This document shows positions 54,201 through 61,984 of a stretch of DNA of 64,000 nt, piece by piece. The DNA comes from Mesostigma viride (taxonomy: Eukaryota > Streptophyta > Mesostigmatophyceae > Mesostigmatales > Mesostigmataceae). The position numbers and the translations under genes are program-made. The stretch covers positions 15,001 to 79,000 of the forward strand of contig RPFO01000072.1 in assembly GCA_009746045.1 (NCBI GenBank), given 5' to 3'. The notes beneath the pieces were generated by a model. That model was not told where the DNA came from and did not search any database. It saw nothing but the letters and a program-made list of their open reading frames with translations. Position 1 is the first letter of the stretch. Every line of letters begins with the position of its first letter.

Positions 54201-57200
54201 CAGGATTCTTGACAGCCTCCTTTGCACATGATGCTGTCTATGAATACAAATGCTAGATCCTGGGCGATTGTAGTCGGGTACAGTACCTAACACTTGGGCC
54301 CCCTCCTTAAATACACGACACCCTGGTCATGAGGTAAAAACACCAAGGAAATGAAGGCAAGGTTGTGTAGCCCAATATCGACACATGGAGTGCGCCACAC
54401 AACCTGATGGAGCCAAACTGTAAACTTGCTCTTAAACCGTAAAGACTGGAATGACTGGTTGCCCAGGGTCAAGGGTCTGGATGCAGCTTGAAGCCGGTAC
54501 TGGCTGATGCCAGGGTTGCAGCTGGAAGTTTACGTTGCCAAGGTACTGTACTGTCAGCTGCTGGTAAACCGGTGACGTCAGCTGTTGTGTATGCACACAC
54601 GATCTATATGTATGCTGTGTGTGGGTATCTTGTGTGGTGCAAGTAGTGGCTGCCTTGACCTGCTTGCCAGCAGGTTCTGGTGCAACTTGCTGCTGCTACA
54701 AGGTAACTGTGACGTAGGGATGTAGTACTGGTTGCTGGTCTGCTGCTTGCTAGCTAGACAAGTGTGTGCAGCTGACTGTAACTACTGTCTTCTCTATGTA
54801 CGCCTGTGGTGGAGAGCCATGCACGTGCTGCTGGATGCTTCTACTACTGCTCCTTGCTGGCGAGGCAAGTGTGGGTAGCTGTCTGCATGGACTATGCAGT
54901 GTACTCTATCGTCTATTTACCAAGCTCGGCCTCAATCGACCAAGGTCACCTGAGTTGTACTGTGTAGTTCTACTCAGTACCATAAATCCTAGTGTGGACG
55001 CCGCGCCGTCAGCATCTTTGCTGCGTCGGAATCTTGTGAATGGCATCTAGCGTCGTGCCGAGGAATCTCGGACTATGTTAAGCAAGTCCAATGCACGATG
55101 ATAAGTTAATATAAATAAATGCATGCAACGTGACGGCGGACGAGGTAGCCGCCTGCGTGTTCCTCTGTGTAGCACCAAAGCACTTGCCTCTCGACGAAGA
55201 GCGTTGGTATCCAAGACACATTATTGCAACTTGTACTCAAGAAAGAACATTTTCAAAAATGTTCCGGACGGGCCTGACAACGCCGTCGTCCAAAATCAAA
55301 CACAAAATCAAGCTGCCGAATCTCGGAGCCCTGGGCTCGAAGGGCGTGGGCACACTTCGCAAGCCCACCGCGAGCGAGATTCAGAGGAATCTGAACGAAG
55401 AATTTGCCAAGCAGGATAGCCCCGCAGTGGTGGACACTGCGGCGGAGGAAACTGCACCTGCAGCTGCCCGTGCAGGGGAGCTGCCAAGTGGATCACAGGC
55501 GAGAGTCACCAACGAGGCTGGGCTGCGCACTGCAAGCCTAGACCGTGCTGCCCGCATCCTCTGGATGAAGGAGCAAAAGGTGATCGAGGAGCGAATTCCT
55601 GCGCCGATTCCAGCGGCTCCTGAGCCATCAGAGAAGGTGAAAGAACAGTTTATTTTGAACCTGCGCAAGTGGCACAGTGATGTCCAAGACATGGTAGCCA
55701 AGCCTATCGAATTGCTGAGGCGCAATCGGCTGGCCACCGAGGGTTACAAGGTCGTATCTGACCTGATCGAGATAGCCTACAAGGAGGACCGGAGCTGGGA
55801 AGAATTCATGGCTAGCCTTGAGAAGAATCTCCTGAAGACGGGGGTGTAGTTCTACTCAGTACCATAAATCCTAGTGTGGACGCCGCGCCGTCAGCATCTT
55901 TGCTGAGTCGGAATCTTGTGAATGGCATCTAGCGTCGCGCCGAGGAATCTCGGACTATGTTAAGCAAGTCCAATGCACGATGATAAGTTAATGAGAAATA
56001 AATGCAACGTGACGGCGGACGAGGTAGCCGCCTGCGTGTTCCTCTGTGTAGCACCAAACCACTTGCCTCTCGACGAAGAGCGTTGGTATCCAAGACACAT
56101 TATTGCAACTACCTGGGGACGCTTATTTTGGCGGGAAGGACCGGTCCTATGGGTCGTCCGGCCCCAGTGGCACGAATCTGGTATATGTGCTCAGCGTCCT
56201 GACCCATTGGGGTCGACAGGGGTCGACGTTTACTGAGAGATATGTGAGGTGGAAAAGTACCTATTTTTGCGGCTTTCTCGCAATGGGAGCGTGCAATGTT
56301 GTGGATGCACGGCCATGGCGTCGTTCAGTATAAACGACCGTGTGTGCACGTTTGCGCCCAGGAGAAAGGGTAAAGTCGTCGACTCTATTTAGGCTGTTTC
56401 CTGGGCCGCACCCTCTTCGAGAAGCTCTCCTGGACCTTCCTGCCCATGTGATCTCGGAGAGCGACCTTTCTGCAGGAGTGAGGAGGTGGTATGACACTGT
56501 CAATGCCCACCTGGGGGAGCGAATTACCCCTGGCACGGTGATAGTGTGCGACGAGTTGATGATCACCTGGCTGGGCAAGGGCATGATGGTGGTGGCCCGC
56601 AAGCCCAAGCCCATTGGGCATGCGCTGAAGTCGGTGGCGGATGGCTGCTCCAAGCTGCTCCTGGGCATGGAGATGCAGGAGGGCAAGGAGCAGATGAAGG
56701 GGAAGGAGTACAATGCACAGTGGGGAAACTCCACTGGCGTGGCACTTCGCCTCGTGAAGCCACTCTTCGGCACGGGCCGGGTGGTCATCGCTGACTCGTG
56801 GTTCGGCAGCGTGAAGACTGGGCACCGCAACTTCCAAGGATGCCCTCTTTGCTGGACTGAAGCACCTGGGGGACCACGTGGCCTACACCGCAACGGCCAC
56901 GCTGTCCGACGACACAGCCATGAACATGTTTGCATGCGGCCACCAGTCCAAGCTGCCCTTGCTATTGGCGGCATCCTGCTCCACCACCCTGCTCGGGAAG
57001 TCTGAACCAGGTGAAGAACTGGACCACCTCAGATGGTGTGCTACATAACATCACAGCAGCGCAGCCCAAGGCGGCTGAGCTGTACCGCAGCTACATGGGG
57101 GTGATTGACCACCGCAATGCCCTGCGCCAGGGTGGGGTCGCAATGTCCGACATCTGGGGTACAAGATTAGAGTCTCTGTCAATGCTGCATGATCACAGGA

Positions 57201-59672
57201 GGGGGGACGTCACGGCGAAACTGCCCACTCCAAGTTTGGTGCGACGGGGCTCTGACAGACGTGGAGCGAGCTCCGAAACTGCCCCGTCGCCAGAATAATT
57301 AAAAAGGAGTGCGCTCAAGTCGGCCTTTTGAGGACAGCGCGAGGAAAATACTGTAGAACCGGAGTGCGCTCGTGCGCTCGGCAAACACACCCGGCGCCTG
57401 GTTTTCAGGAAAGGTGCGCGCTCACCGTAGACTAGGTATTGGTCCGGCGCTTTGGCTCACATCCCAGAGTGAGGTACTCGTGGACATACTAACGCACATA
57501 TTAGTTCGTTAGTATTAATTTGTATCCCACGCCACAAATATACGTACTACGGTAATTATACGGTCATAACTTATAGGACACGTGGCGAAACTAGGAGTGA
57601 TCTTGGTGGCGTCAGATAACCCTGACTGTGCCGACTACCTCCCTAGCGTATAAATGCCACGTGTCACACGTCCAACGTGCACTCGTTTTGCCCCAACGGG
57701 CACTTTTTGGCAAAGGTGTGCGCTCAGCCAATTTTCACTTTGTGTGATGAACGGCGCTGGACGGCAAAAGAGTGTGTGGGCTCAAGCACGAAAATGGGGG
57801 AGTATGTCCCTCTCCTCTGATCACCAATCGCTTCTTTGCCATGCGCCAGTTTGTCCCCGGCTACAGCAAGTCGTACCGGGAGTACCTCGTGGAGGCAGGG
57901 CTGGACCTAGTGGATAATGACCGCATGAGGGAGGCCACTGAGGGACACTGTGGCCACTCTGCAGCTGGACGACCAGGTCCCCGATGGCCACACACTCAAA
58001 AAAATGGACTGCCAAAGTAGGTGCAGCCAGGGTGAGTTCAAGGCATGGTTTTACTGCCTGGAGTGCACCCCGGCCGGCCTCCGCCGTGTCAACGTGACAG
58101 CGTGCACCCTAAGGCAAGCATGGCAGGACCTGCTCTGCTGACCACGTGGCGGGCAAGCATCGCAAGGCGCGCAAGACATCTTAAATGCATAGGGAACTCA
58201 GTACTAGTGCCTTTATGATGCATGTATCTAGGGCCATCTTGTGTTCATGGTGCCGCCGCAGCGACACCTTGTTTTAGTAAATCATAATTAAATAGGTGTT
58301 GGGGATGTTTGAGTGATGTGAAGTGCTGGGAACCCTGGGCAGAACAAACATAATAATGGATCCATGGCCTATTTGCTCATATTTGGAATAACGTTTGTTG
58401 GCTCATTGTAATTACAGGCAACACCCAAATTACAAAAAGCCCTCAATTGAGGCCTTTTTCTTGGTAGATGGACACTATTCCTGCTGGTGTTGCCTGCTGT
58501 GCTTGTTGATGCCAGTGTGATCAATTGTGCTGTCAGATGGGACTGTGATAATGCTGCTTCCTATGGAGTGACTTTTGGTTTCCAGTGGTGGCACGTGAAA
58601 TGCAACTGGCTGTTACTGCTGCAATTAGCTAGTGCTTGTGTGCCTTGCCATAGTGTGATTACATTGAATGATGAAATTCAGTGTGCTCGTATAATGGCGC
58701 ACGACACGTGTATTATACCGTACTGTCCATTCTACTGACCCCGCCCGTATGAAGGCGCCTGTATTCTGTAGAATGCAACACTGAACAGAATGTTAGCAGT
58801 CCAAAGGTCAAGTCCTGCCCTTGGCAACATGATTAAGTCTGGCTAGGCGTGGGGACCATCCAAATGTCAAGTCGGTGTAAAACTGGCTTTTGGTTCTCAA
58901 TTCTCAAATTCTCAGAGTGCAGGGGCACAGCGGGGGCTGAGCAATCGCAAGAGGGCGGGGGGCGAGATTAATTACATAAGAGGCATGCCTCTATCAAGAT
59001 ACATTTTAGGAGGCCAGTTTCTATTGGCGTTAATTTGTAGTATTGTACGACAACATGTCAAGGGTGACGGAAAGTACTGAAGTCGCGGTAGTGTCACGGA
59101 GACGTTTCTAGATGCCGAAATTAAATATGAGGTGTACCCTGGGTGTACCTCCAGCGATATCGGTGATTTGAATGGTAGTGCATCGGCGGTAGCTCAGGTA
59201 CACGACGCGGCACGACGTCGAAGGCTCGCAGAAAATCCTACTGTAGGCGACTACCTGTTTGGCGCCGCGTCGGTCTTGACGCTGTTTGCTCCGTTGGATC
59301 TGCATCTACGGCGTTCGTGGGTTATTTCGAAACCCGGTCGATGAGATTTTACGGAAAAGTCGGGGATATAACTGATCATTTTTTGACACATTGGTGAAAA
59401 TGTAGAAGTGGGAATGAATTAAACGTCCTCTTGAGAACTTGAGAATTTGAGAACTGGACTCGAGGCAATCGGTGTAAAACTGATTCTGGCTAGGCGTGGG
59501 GACCGTCCAAATGTCAAGTCCTACCCTCGGCAACATGAGTAAGTCTACGCCGTAAAACATGGACAGGCCGCTCATGCAAGCGTTCAGAGAAATAGCTTAC
59601 AACTGTTGCAATCTTGACAAAGCCGACAGCTGAGGTGGGATGGTGCCGACAAGCCTGGTGTTGTAAGCCGAA
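39227..59672 (-). CDS. leucine-rich-repeat gene, one LRR per 72-nt exon (partial)
   Basis: Seven minus-strand exons, all flanked by GT-AG signals and all of the same phase (each starts with one base completing the codon left by two bases of the previous exon): 59601-59672, 52806-52895, 51876-51947, 51605-51676, 44410-44481, 44123-44194, then the cap exon 39277-39374 (or open to a stop at 39227). Six encode plant-type LRRs of the xLSxNxLSGTIPPQLGSL class; the last encodes DVSYNALICGPF and a C-terminal cap. Splicing LRR6 to the cap gives LYLDVSYNALICGP, as expected at the end of an LRR solenoid. Introns are loaded with transposons. N-terminal exons and any kinase, ROCO or transmembrane domain are outside or unrecognised. 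It may be one gene or fragments of several tandem paralogues. LRR proteins of this class usually mediate recognition; that role is inferred. Confidence 0.75.
39277..39374 (-). CDS. LRR gene: C-terminal cap exon
   Basis: The acceptor TTGTGGCTGTTGCAG precedes G|GAC GTA TCT TAC. It encodes DVSYNALICGPFASSTFART then VVRDGTYGFTCPR. The donor GTAAGTAC follows at 39276. If the intron is not used, the frame continues to a stop at 39227. DVSYN is the usual start of a terminal LRR, and the remainder departs from the LRR pattern as a cap would. Confidence 0.65.
39779..40395 (+). pseudogene. RLE-type LINE 3' end (5'-truncated) inside element X
   Basis: The frame to 40054 encodes RPDIVVLDFEGGG, HLLIDVSVARPLAL, then AERAKLTAYGDV and VAPFVLEEFGAMG. 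This matches the PD-(D/E)XK restriction-like endonuclease domain found at the C-terminus of some non-LTR retrotransposons (RPD..., LIDV..., then K..Y...P.V.E..G). A one-base shift then leads to a basic segment ending at about 40231. The 3' end is CTCTGCTGTAAGTAATTATA. Comparison with X copy 2, which lacks this segment (gap at about 62188), shows that it is an insertion. Confidence 0.7.
40911..41462 (-). CDS. element X: Gln-rich, basic C-terminal region
   Basis: 183-codon open frame. A basic stretch PPPVKRSRKQECN looks like a nuclear localisation signal, followed by a glutamine/methionine-rich coiled coil (VVDMMQKQAAEHQQQMQQM) and two repeats of GATGLxGDINRVAAGT. It overlaps the preceding frame (41387-42547) by about 75 bases, shifted by one, so the two probably form one protein broken by an indel or joined by a small intron. 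No family recognised. Confidence 0.45.
   Translation of the reverse strand: MLAGASASGSIVLRWSRLDGGDKHLKIQERGAKPNKKADPPPVKRSRKQECNRTPSRPPLPQPPLPQQQVTSSKLLQQVVDMMQKQAAEHQQQMQQMQQQMHQLASAPSAPMLATSIRTTGTARNGATGLAGDINRVAAGTSTDDTACTARSGATGLVGDINRVAAGTNPTGTNRVTWLAVDS
40940..41112 (-). repeat. 72-bp coding minisatellite in element X
   Basis: GGTGCCTGCTGCCACCCTGT occurs at about 40967 and 41039, 72 bp apart, with a partial third copy upstream. It encodes the repeated GDINRVAAGT segment. Confidence 0.8.
41387..42547 (-). CDS. element X: CxxC-domain protein, interrupted by one stop
   Basis: A single frame of 387 codons with one TAG at 42122-42124. The upstream part has an acidic run (AKHDDDDDDDEMLPI). 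The downstream part has a Pro/Ser-rich linker, then a compact domain with LYTCNACRKGAEAVHFQG, SIILVVTDNGGPATWLIAG, MWDIASNSSIKRAAKWFAQF and GNCAAKPCILS. It is probably a DNA-binding or transposition protein of element X. No DDE triad or known transposase signature was recognised. The stop may be a mutation or lie in an intron. Confidence 0.5.
42681..42869 (-). CDS. element X: N-terminal double-CxxC segment
   Basis: 62 codons from the ATG at 42869: EICFLCQAKQHSRQY, then LAPQCRFCARTEDGGWQCW. Two CxxC pairs about 27 residues apart suggest a small zinc-binding fold. It lies just upstream of the 41387-42547 frame and may be its first exon; a GCAG|GTGATT junction near 42640 is a possible splice site. 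Confidence 0.4.
   Translation of the reverse strand: MPESEDIALTSEICFLCQAKQHSRQYPLDFFKMPARRMLAPQCRFCARTEDGGWQCWNLAAG
42900..44076. other. right part of element X, no gene seen
   Basis: Collinear with 63480-63990 of copy 2 (for example GGCCGATTCATGGTGCAGCT and CATTGCATGCTTTACACTT). No conserved frame. Confidence 0.5.
44123..44194 (-). CDS. LRR gene: LRR exon 6 (72 nt)
   Basis: Acceptor TTGTTTCTGCCCGCAG, donor TT|GTAAGAC. Encodes NLFNNSLVGTIPLELNSI and six further residues, 24 in all. It is 215 bp downstream of exon 5 and paired with it in the same way as exons 3 and 4. Confidence 0.8.
44410..44481 (-). CDS. LRR gene: LRR exon 5 (72 nt)
   Basis: Acceptor GGCGCGTGCAG, donor AT|GTAAGTCC. Encodes VLSQNKLSGTIPPQLGSL and the end of a 24-residue LRR; almost identical to exon 3. 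Confidence 0.82.
44482..44799. other. LRR-gene intron sequence with poly-C tract
   Basis: Contains a C-rich run (about 44668-44705) also present at 52585-52635 in the exon 2-3 intron region, which supports duplication of exon-plus-intron segments. Confidence 0.6.
44800..46900 (+). repeat. dispersed repeat Y, copy 2, with an ~0.77-kb insertion
   Basis: Collinear with 21170-22260. About 770 bp (roughly 45735-46495) has no counterpart in copy 1 and interrupts the match between GTTAGCGCC and TCTGGCCATGC. A further partial echo (GGCCATGCCGAGGGC) is at about 46897. Coding capacity not conserved. Confidence 0.65.
47320..48345 (+). repeat. CACGTG/GCATGC-rich minisatellite (~24-bp words)
   Basis: About 1 kb of imperfect tandem words such as CACGTGTGGGGATGCCAGCA and GGGGATGCATGCATGC. 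It is dense in the palindromes CACGTG, GCATGC and ATGCAT, with alternating purine-pyrimidine runs. Longer duplications (about 120 bp) occur inside it, for example 47765-47880 against 47885-48000. All frames here are repeat artefacts. Confidence 0.92.
48346..49149. other. no gene recognised
   Basis: A 61-codon minus frame (48951-49136: RRIFRLSRGSQKFVDAAKRH) has protein-like composition but no recognised family. Confidence 0.35.
49150..49400 (+). repeat. GAGGCCAGGCATC minisatellite
   Basis: Seven or so imperfect copies of GGAGGCCAGGCATCGTATCT with TTTTCCCCAGC between, spaced about 30-60 bp. Confidence 0.85.
49401..50568. other. no gene recognised
   Basis: A 71-codon plus frame at 49840-50055 is present, without a recognisable motif; nothing else supportable. 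Confidence 0.35.
50569..50916 (+). CDS. small Ser/Lys-rich basic-acidic protein, unknown
   Basis: 115 codons with ATG at 50569. It contains a basic cluster (LERRNKRKRSTADK) resembling a nuclear localisation signal, then a Ser/Glu/Asp-rich low-complexity tail. It lies antisense inside the LRR gene. It may be an exon of a transposon protein. No family recognised. Confidence 0.35.
   Translation: MGSKGGGFLKRFHSVAISLYFKRQTADGAGPSSPAFVDVTKAVKELERRNKRKRSTADKSEATKSAEQSSHADEDTSSMSGTQTLSDSGEDNAGSASANSSGQRATVESSNLHRG
51375..51510 (-). repeat. duplicated intron segment, copy A
   Basis: Matches 52668-52800 (shared CAGAGGTGCACCGAGG, ATGGTCTAAC, AGCCAGTTGAAAG, TGCAGATGTCACA). Each copy lies just downstream (minus strand) of an LRR exon, so it is part of a duplicated exon-intron module. 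Confidence 0.8.
51605..51676 (-). CDS. LRR gene: LRR exon 4 (72 nt)
   Basis: Acceptor TTGTTTCTGCCCGCAG, donor TT|GTAAGAC. Encodes SLNNNFLVGTIPPQLGSM and the rest of a 24-residue LRR. The exon and flanks resemble exon 6 (shared GCAAGCATGAGAAA in the downstream intron). Confidence 0.82.
51876..51947 (-). CDS. LRR gene: LRR exon 3 (72 nt)
   Basis: Acceptor GCTGGCGTGTGCAG, donor CT|GTAAGTCC. Encodes DLSQNKLSGTIPPQLGSL plus SQVAYL, a textbook plant-type LRR. Confidence 0.85.
52090..52600. other. segment absent from the paralogous intron, unknown
   Basis: Compared with 44640-44725, the match is interrupted between about 52090 and 52590, so this ~0.5 kb is a probable insertion. No terminal structure resolved. 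Confidence 0.4.
52668..52800 (-). repeat. duplicated intron segment, copy B
   Basis: Paralogue of 51375-51510. Confidence 0.8.
52806..52895 (-). CDS. LRR gene: LRR exon 2 (90 nt, atypical)
   Basis: Acceptor GCTGGTGCACGCAG, donor GT|GTAAGTCC. Encodes FISLNPLLSGTIPPELGLM and eleven further residues. It is 18 nt longer than the others because the donor sits further downstream; phase is preserved. It may be a diverged or decaying repeat. Confidence 0.65.
52896..53395. other. LRR-gene intron, uncertain plus-strand ORF
   Basis: A 99-codon plus frame at 53066-53365 (GRTFFIIRRIGPYFLRT) has no recognised family. Otherwise non-coding. Confidence 0.3.
53396..53535 (+). repeat. two-copy ~70-bp tandem duplication
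   Basis: Two copies of a unit containing AACTACCAAAACGTTTC and TTTCAGTCCCACACT. Confidence 0.8.
53680..54960. other. no gene recognised
   Basis: A 94-codon plus frame (54766-55050) has a hydrophobic segment (CCWMLLLLLLAGEA) but also low-complexity DNA (CTGCT words); not convincing. Confidence 0.35.
54963..55231 (+). repeat. ~268-bp direct repeat, left copy
   Basis: About 97% alike to 55845-56110 (offset 882). Contains TACTCAGTACCATAAATCCT and GACGGCGGACGAGGTAGCC. Begins TGTAG and can be read as ending TTGCA. Confidence 0.9.
55259..55849 (+). CDS. 196-residue protein between direct repeats, unknown
   Basis: ATG at 55259, stop TAG at the first bases of the right direct repeat. The N-terminus is Lys-rich (SSKIKHKIKLPNLGALGSKG), the middle is Ala/Glu/Pro-rich, and the C-terminus is helical and charged (AARILWMKEQKVIEERI, FILNLRKWHSDVQDMV, LLKTGV). 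An in-frame extension reaches back through the left repeat to about 55130 (TADEVAACVFLCVAP). Composition and unbroken length suggest a real gene, perhaps cargo of a small repeat-bounded element. No family recognised. Confidence 0.55.
   Translation: MFRTGLTTPSSKIKHKIKLPNLGALGSKGVGTLRKPTASEIQRNLNEEFAKQDSPAVVDTAAEETAPAAARAGELPSGSQARVTNEAGLRTASLDRAARILWMKEQKVIEERIPAPIPAAPEPSEKVKEQFILNLRKWHSDVQDMVAKPIELLRRNRLATEGYKVVSDLIEIAYKEDRSWEEFMASLEKNLLKTGV
55845..56110 (+). repeat. ~268-bp direct repeat, right copy
   Basis: Second copy; overlaps the stop of the preceding ORF and leads into the piggyBac relic. Confidence 0.9.
56340..58141 (+). pseudogene. piggyBac-type transposase relic
   Basis: The first frame (56340-56830) has VRRWYDTVNAHLG, VIVCDELMITWLGKG (first catalytic Asp, with the DE.M..W.G pattern) and VVIADSWFGSV (second Asp). 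After a frame change near 56820, the 56930-57298 frame has QPKAAELYRSYMGVIDHRNA, the conserved third Asp region (YMGxxDxxxxLR). About 590 bp follow that do not fit, then ITNRFFAMRQFVPGYSK and a C-terminal segment with CQSRC and FKAWFYCLECTP, reminiscent of the piggyBac Cys-rich tail. Several frameshifts make it non-functional as it stands. Domain name DDE_Tnp_1_7. Termini with TTAA were not identified. Confidence 0.82.
57168..57760 (+). other. ~590-bp segment interrupting the piggyBac relic
   Basis: Replaces the expected region between YMG..D and the C-terminal part. Rich in GTGCGCTC words (about 57308, 57363, 57372, 57716). It may be an intron (starts GTACAAG) or an inserted element. Confidence 0.4.
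58142..59600. other. non-coding; direct repeats near both ends
   Basis: GGCTAGGCGTGGGGACC with TCCAAATGTCAAGTC and GGCAACATGA occurs at about 58815-58885 and 59470-59545. No gene recognised. Confidence 0.5.
58434..58459. other. terminator-like hairpin
   Basis: Arms AAAAAGCCCTCAA and TTGAGGCCTTTTT pair with one mismatch and almost no loop. In a nuclear context it is more likely a small palindrome or transposon end than a terminator. Confidence 0.7.
59601..59672 (-). CDS. LRR gene: LRR exon 1 (72 nt)
   Basis: Acceptor TTGCTTTTTTCTGCAG, donor TT|GTAAGC. Encodes SAYNTRLVGTIPPQLSAL and six more residues. First LRR exon recognised in transcription order; exons further 5' were not found. Confidence 0.78.
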
Positions 59673-59937
59673 CTGCAGAAAAAAGCAACACATCGCACAC
59701 GCAAACCAGGTTAGAGCACATCTAAGTTTGAAGCAGCTGGGTAGTGCGTGCATGGGTGCAAACAGAATGTAAACCCCTAAATGGGCCGAGATCCTGCCGA
59801 AAAATCGGCTGGATCTTCACAATTTTGCAAACCAGATGCCATCCAACCTACCGATATCCAATGGCTGTCCTTGGGGGCCAAGCATGTCCATTTCGGGTTG
59901 GTATATCACAACCTGAGTCACATATATCTATTAAAAA

Positions 59938-60030
59938 TATAATTACTTACAGCAGAGTGAAATCACTCAAACCAAAGCAAACGCCCAGCTATAAACCTAT
60001 ATACAGAGCCATGTCAAAGCTCTATACTAC
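59938..60030 (-). repeat. LINE 3'-UTR fragment, inverted
   Basis: Reverse complement of 32195-32290 over about 90 bp (GAGCTTTGACATGGCTCTGT to TAAGTAATTATA). Confidence 0.75.
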
Positions 60031-61082
60031 GACCTCACATATATGCAGGGTAGGCCATATATAACTGCCAGTCAAGTCAGGGGGGTCAAGACGCGCGTTT
60101 TCATTTTTGGTAGAATGTGCATTTTGAGTTATGTTATAAGACCTAGGCACCTACCACTTCAGGGATGATAAACAATTAGCTGCTGAACAGTTTGAGCAGT
60201 GTTTCGATTGGTGGCGATATGCCGCCAAATGTGGCGGTGTGGCACTTTTTTTGGCAAAATGTGGCGGTGCCACCCACTTTGACAGGGCCCCCACGAAGCC
60301 ACAATTTGGCCGTGCTGTTCTACTTTGTAGTTTCTGTTGGGAATTTATTATGATTCCCAGTGTCCACTCTAGCCAGAATCAGGGTTCTTTGAACGGAGTT
60401 TCTTCTATACGTGAATGCGGGAACAAGAGGCCGCTGATTGAGCGGCTTACAGGTCGCAGTGTTTTCTCGTAGCTTTTTGGCTAGAGCTTTTGTGATTAGT
60501 AGATGCAGTATGGTGCATGGTTGAAAAATGAATTAAATAAAATGTGCGTTCCGCGCTTGGGTTTTGATTATACCCGGGCGGAACGGGGCGTGAAGTGCAG
60601 TGCCCCTGAAAAGAACAACCTACGCATTATTTAATACTAGCCGTGCAGATTCGGGATATTCTACCCCCGGTCTGTACGGTTAGCGTCTTACTAGCGTCAC
60701 TGAACAGAAGGGTTTAATGACGTCAGTTAGCTAGGGATAAGGGAGGTTTTGCGACTCAAAGCCGCTCTGGCTGGTTTTGTCGGCCTCTTTCTTTGCTCCC
60801 CACCCACCCACCCTTGTCTTAGTTGCCTCTAGGGCAACGTACTTCATGAAGGGCCTTGAACGGCGTGCCTCCGGGCATGTCAATAGTGTCACATTTATGC
60901 TTCCACTTATTGTTTTAATGAAGATGCTGGTTTTTGTGGGAGCTACGTGGGACATGAATAGTATTTAATATTTTATATTGGCAGGTGGCATGTCTTCTTT
61001 GTTAAATGTTTGTTTTGCTTGTTTGTTTTGCTTGATGTTTATTTGTTTTGTTGTTTAAAGCAGCATTTATTTTTCCACGTTC

Positions 61083-61262
61083 AGCATACTTATCAGAATA
61101 TGCCACAGCATTCTAGAATATATACTTATCAGAATATGCCACAGCATCCTAGAATATGTCGTGACATTATTCCCAGCATTTCCCACGTATAATTCTAGCA
61201 TATTAGAATTATCGCTATTCATATAGCATATTCGAATTATTGCTATTCGTATAGCATATTCA
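61083..61262 (+). repeat. short AT-rich tandem duplications
   Basis: A ~38-bp unit (TACTTATCAGAATATGCC) occurs twice, then a ~29-bp unit (ATAGCATATTCGAATTAT) twice. Confidence 0.85.
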
Positions 61263-61984
61263 AAGTATCACTGACGAATCTGTAAACGGTATAAAAAGCT
61301 CACTCTGTGCCGTTTGCTGCTATGCCGACATATACAATACATACCCTAAACATATGTAGAATTAAATTTTAATATAACGAGTCTTAAGAACAATGCACTG
61401 TGTATCGTGTCGAATTTCTGACAGTTTCGTTTCGCCACAGGGTGGCCGTGCCTGAAGTTCACTCTAGTGTGCAGGTTACGCCACAATTGGCGGTGTCAGC
61501 CGGTCTTCCGGCCGGCGTTCCGCCACAAGCCTCCCTAGTACTAGACTACTACATACTATGAACTCGTACTAAATATATCCGGCCCTAGGCGACTATAGAT
61601 TCTCTGCTGCCCATGGGCGGCGTGGGACACAACAACAACAACAACAAGTATGAGTACTACTATGACTGACTGACCTACTGACTGCATAGTGCATGTACGT
61701 AGAGCCCGGCCAAGTGCCAAGTGGCAAGTGGCCCGCTGCCAGAGACCAGAGTGCACTGTGCAGACTGCAGCTTGTGTGCATTAATTTTTCACTTTTCAAT
61801 CTTCAGCTGGCTGGCGGCCGCCGTCCTGGCGCCTCAGTTATTAAGTCACTCGCCATAATCCTTATTATTCGTTGACGGAATCACGGAAACTAGGAAGCCA
61901 AACATTACTAAGTCGGTCGTGAGATTTGAGAAGTAATAGTGCGCCAAGACAACAAATTAAGTAAATGGTATACCGTATATTGGA

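Larger units (their letters stand above)
59673..61980. other. non-coding with small repeats
   Basis: Contains an inverted LINE 3'-UTR piece (59938-60030), TGTGGCGG words near 60210-60270, two-copy tandem repeats at 61083-61262 and a short (CAA)n run at about 61628-61647. Upstream LRR-gene exons are not visible. Confidence 0.5.

Noticed and set aside
54963-56110. Direct repeats as bona fide LTRs
   Set aside because: No primer site or polypurine tract, no clear target duplication, and repeat identity runs past the TG..CA points; kept only as a hypothesis.
58434-58459. Rho-independent terminator
   Set aside because: No bacterial or plastid gene nearby; the nuclear transposon context makes this reading unlikely.
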